DNA of 64,000 nt from Pleurocapsa sp. PCC 7327 (GTDB lineage: Bacteria; Cyanobacteriota; Cyanobacteriia; Cyanobacteriales; Microcystaceae). The notes under the pieces are model-generated. The model had not been told where the DNA came from. It did not search any database and saw only the letters and a list, made by a program, of their open reading frames with translations. The translations under genes were made by a program, and so were the position numbers. Of the stretch, positions 61,990 to 64,000 are shown one piece after another. Numbering within the stretch: position 1 is the stretch's first letter; every line of letters starts with the position of its first letter. The DNA is taken from the NCBI RefSeq assembly GCF_000317025.1, contig NC_019689.1, positions 509,501 through 573,500 of the forward strand. Direction: 5' to 3'.

Positions 61990-63270
61990 ATGACCCATTT
62001 TGGTATGCTCTGTCCCGCTCTTCCCGGTCATCTAAATCCAATGATGGCTTTGGGAAGGGAACTCAAAAGGCGCGGTCACGACCTCACATTTTTTCAGATT
62101 CCAGATGTCAAATCCAAAATCTTAGCAGAAGGGTTCAATTTCCATCCCATCGGTCAAGATGTCTACCCTCCTGGTTCTCTCAAAAAATTCCTAGCCCATT
62201 TAGGAAAGCTTAAGGGACCGCCAGCAATTATCTACTGGCATCAAGATCATCAACAGGTAGCTGGTGTAGTTTGTCGCGATGCTCCTAAAGCTATTCAAAA
62301 GGCAGGTGTAGAAGCGCTTCTCATCGATCAACTCGAACCCGGTGGTGCTGCTGTCGCCGAACGTTTACAGCTTCCTTTCATCACTATTTGCAATGCGCTT
62401 GCCCTCAATCGCGAACCCGGTATTCCTCCAATCTTTACCCATTGGGTTTATCAAGAAGCTTCCTGGGTACATCTACGCAATCAGGTCGCATCTTATCTCA
62501 GCGATCTTACAGTACAACCATTTCATGTTGTAGTGGCTCGATATCGACGACAATGGAAATTGCCTCCTCTCAAAGGCTCGGATATCTTTTTTGCCAACTC
62601 TCAACTCGCGCAAATCAGCCAGCAACCTACTACTTTTGATTTTCCTCGCCAGTTTCTCCCCAAATGCTTTCACTACACCGGACCTTGGCGCAATCAATCG
62701 GCTCAAGTCGTTCCGTTTCCATGGGAACGCTTGACTGATAAACCCCTCATTTACGCGTCCTTGGGAACTTTGCAAATTAGTAAATATGATGTCTTTCACT
62801 GCATAGCTGCCGCTTGCGAACCCTTAGACGTACAACTGGTAATTACTCACGGCGGTGGGATGAATGAGGAACAAGCTCAAAAACTCCCTGGCTCCCCTTT
62901 GGTTGTCTCTTATGCACCTCAACTGGAGGTTTTAGCCAAAGCAACACTCGCCATTACCCATGCTGGTTTAAACACCGTATTGGATGCTCTCAGTTACGGA
63001 GTTCCCCTAGTAGCTATTCCCATTACCTTCGAGCAACCCGGTATTGCTGCTCGCTTGCAATGGACTGGTGCCGGACAGATGCTTCCGGTATCTCGCCTGA
63101 GCGTATCTAGGCTCCGCACTGCCATACAACAGGTATTGACTGAAAAATCTTATAGACAAAATGCGGAGCGATTGCGAGATTCTCTACGTCAAGCAGGTGG
63201 AGTCGTGCAAGCTGCGGATATTGTGGAACGGGTAATAGAAACGGGGAAACCCGTGCTTGCAGATAATTGA
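61990..63270 (+). CDS. GT1-family glycosyltransferase, CrtX-like
   Basis: From ATG 61990 this is a 426-residue UDP-glycosyltransferase of the GT1 (UGT/MGT) type. The acceptor domain starts MTHFGMLCPALPGHLNPM. The donor domain carries YASLGTLQ and the UGT signature LAITHAGLNTVLDALSYGVP with PITFEQPGIAARLQWTGAG. The start motif resembles zeaxanthin glucosyltransferases (CrtX), so a carotenoid or other lipophilic acceptor is plausible. crtD elsewhere in the window fits a carotenoid-glycoside context, but the two genes are 13 kb apart. A longer reading from TTG 61969 (MRVRFAI) is not preferred. Peripheral membrane association is likely. Confidence 0.75.
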   Translation: MTHFGMLCPALPGHLNPMMALGRELKRRGHDLTFFQIPDVKSKILAEGFNFHPIGQDVYPPGSLKKFLAHLGKLKGPPAIIYWHQDHQQVAGVVCRDAPKAIQKAGVEALLIDQLEPGGAAVAERLQLPFITICNALALNREPGIPPIFTHWVYQEASWVHLRNQVASYLSDLTVQPFHVVVARYRRQWKLPPLKGSDIFFANSQLAQISQQPTTFDFPRQFLPKCFHYTGPWRNQSAQVVPFPWERLTDKPLIYASLGTLQISKYDVFHCIAAACEPLDVQLVITHGGGMNEEQAQKLPGSPLVVSYAPQLEVLAKATLAITHAGLNTVLDALSYGVPLVAIPITFEQPGIAARLQWTGAGQMLPVSRLSVSRLRTAIQQVLTEKSYRQNAERLRDSLRQAGGVVQAADIVERVIETGKPVLADN

Positions 63271-63593
63271 AACTCCCATAGATAAGAATGTTTCTTCTAC
63301 ACCCTCTTACTGTTTTAGCTACTCAGCTAACTGTATTTTTTCAGATTAAGAAGTTATTGACTTGGCTCAAGATTAAAATTGTTCCAGTGATGCATATTAA
63401 ATTTTGCTGATAAACCACTTTACTAAAACTTCATATGGGATCCTGCATTAAAATCCTTGATTTAACTTGAATGTGAAGCTCTTTACCGAAATTTCATATA
63501 AAACTCTTGACCAAATTTGAATATGAACAGTAAATTTAGAGAGAGTTAAGCGATATTGCTGACCGTAAAAACACTAGCAGGGATAAAGCAATT
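63271..63593. other. Spacer with an imperfect tandem repeat before the secreted-protein gene
   Basis: The ~320 bases hold no gene. At 63418-63477 and 63481-63527 an imperfect direct repeat occurs: both copies begin CTTTAC, share TTCATAT, then AAAA..C.TTGA.....A.TTGAAT.TGAA; the first has about 13 extra bases. The second copy contains TTGACC. The repeat may be a duplicated promoter/operator for the gene at 63594. Confidence 0.5.
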
Positions 63594-64000
63594 ATGAATT
63601 GGAAGATTTCAAGCGCAATAGGCTCTTTAGCCTTTCTTTCAGCTAGTGCGCTCTGTAATGCAAACCCAGCGTCTGCCGCCATTATAGGTACTATAGAAAT
63701 TGGTGGAGCTAATATCGAGGCTAGAGGACTAGGAATAACCTCTCCAGAAGGGAGTCCACTTACTACTATTGACTTTGGCTGGTTTGGCGATCAAACACCT
63801 GCCGCTCCCGATCAAGTAGCGGGATTTGGCGAATTTAATATCACTTCAGCAGATGGTGTATTTGCTGCGAATAATCCACCGCCACCTCAGGCAGGTCGCG
63901 TTAGGGATTTGCCAGTTAATGGAGCGTTTGAGCCAGTACCTCAATTCCTCCGCTTTGCTTCCAACTTTGGCAATACTGTGCCCGTTACCGATCCTAGCCA
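63594..64000 (+). CDS. Secreted protein, 3' end beyond the window
   Basis: The reading starts MNWKISSAIGSLAFLSASAL, a typical signal peptide (cleavage near ASA-A at about residue 28). A Gly-, Pro- and Asn-rich mature part follows with GTIEIGGANIEARGLGITSP, TTIDFGWFGDQTPA and EFNITSADGVFAANNPPPPQ. It remains open to the last base (135 codons). This composition is common among exported cyanobacterial proteins that end in a PEP-CTERM sorting signal, but that end is not in the window, so anchoring cannot be checked. Start ATG 63594 is preceded by AGGGATAAAG. Its function is unknown. Confidence 0.7.
   Translation, partial: MNWKISSAIGSLAFLSASALCNANPASAAIIGTIEIGGANIEARGLGITSPEGSPLTTIDFGWFGDQTPAAPDQVAGFGEFNITSADGVFAANNPPPPQAGRVRDLPVNGAFEPVPQFLRFASNFGNTVPVTDPS

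Noticed and set aside
1-64000. CRISPR array
   Set aside because: No regularly spaced direct repeats of 24-40 bp with unique spacers were seen; the repeats found are dispersed and palindromic, not arrayed.
1-64000. HIP1 octamers (GCGATCGC) as a special repeat array
   Set aside because: They are genome-wide in many cyanobacteria and spread evenly through genes; they were used only as a taxonomic sign.

Overview
The window is chromosomal DNA of a cyanobacterium. The octamer GCGATCGC (HIP1) is scattered everywhere. It encodes photosystem I subunits PsaF and PsaJ, the glycolipid synthase MgdA, the carotenoid desaturase CrtD, a Crr7-type NDH-1 assembly protein and several families found only in cyanobacteria. 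No plasmid or prophage backbone is visible. The abundance of short intergenic repeats and palindromes suggests a repeat-rich unicellular, pleurocapsalean or filamentous lineage rather than a streamlined picocyanobacterium; that is inference, not a species call.

Layout. 1-5.5 kb is a decaying accessory zone: a DUF433/DUF5615 toxin-antitoxin-like pair whose toxin has an in-frame stop, a fragment that looks like an M6 metalloprotease, a 5'-truncated LuxR-type regulator, a GH13 amylase broken by a 5-bp tandem duplication, and a response regulator whose end is joined by a deletion to the last part of its histidine kinase. 5.6-16.4 kb carries a large membrane protein, mutS2, a fused DhaM-HPr-EI phosphotransferase, an AI-2E type transporter, an orphan solute-binding protein and two small cyanobacterial genes. 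17.1-20 kb holds a 5'-truncated IS605 TnpB, then psaFJ divergent from tsaD. 20-31 kb is ordinary: a PEP-synthase-like protein, YwiC, an alpha/beta hydrolase, a CNNM/CorC-like protein, UspA, a pentapeptide-repeat protein and two tRNAs, Ile2(CAT) and Arg(CCG). 31.5-42.3 kb has a DND-associated methyltransferase with an internal duplication, a histidine phosphatase, and tldD-tldE between two ABC exporters. 42.5-44.7 kb is groES-groEL under a perfect CIRCE operator. 44.8-52.3 kb has a frameshifted DUF3370 gene, two transposase remnants, DUF29, crtD, yggT and cutA. 52.5-64 kb has a 1793-residue TamB-like protein, mgdA, a sterol-desaturase/short-chain-dehydrogenase fusion, a two-gene cassette including an unlisted 56-residue gene, a CrtX-like glycosyltransferase and the start of a secreted protein that runs off the window.

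The most unusual signals are repeats. (1) A ~150-bp miniature element is present twice, with 14-bp terminal inverted repeats and different 8-9 bp flanking direct repeats. (2) Intergenic-type spacer sequences sit in frame inside four conserved proteins (MutS2, the PTS fusion, CrtD and TamB twice). (3) A family of 22-bp palindromes has arms that change in compensatory fashion between four sites. Together with at least eight broken genes this describes a chromosome under continuing repeat invasion and gene decay. No complete novel defence or biosynthetic system is visible. All family assignments were made by reading the sequence, without database searches.
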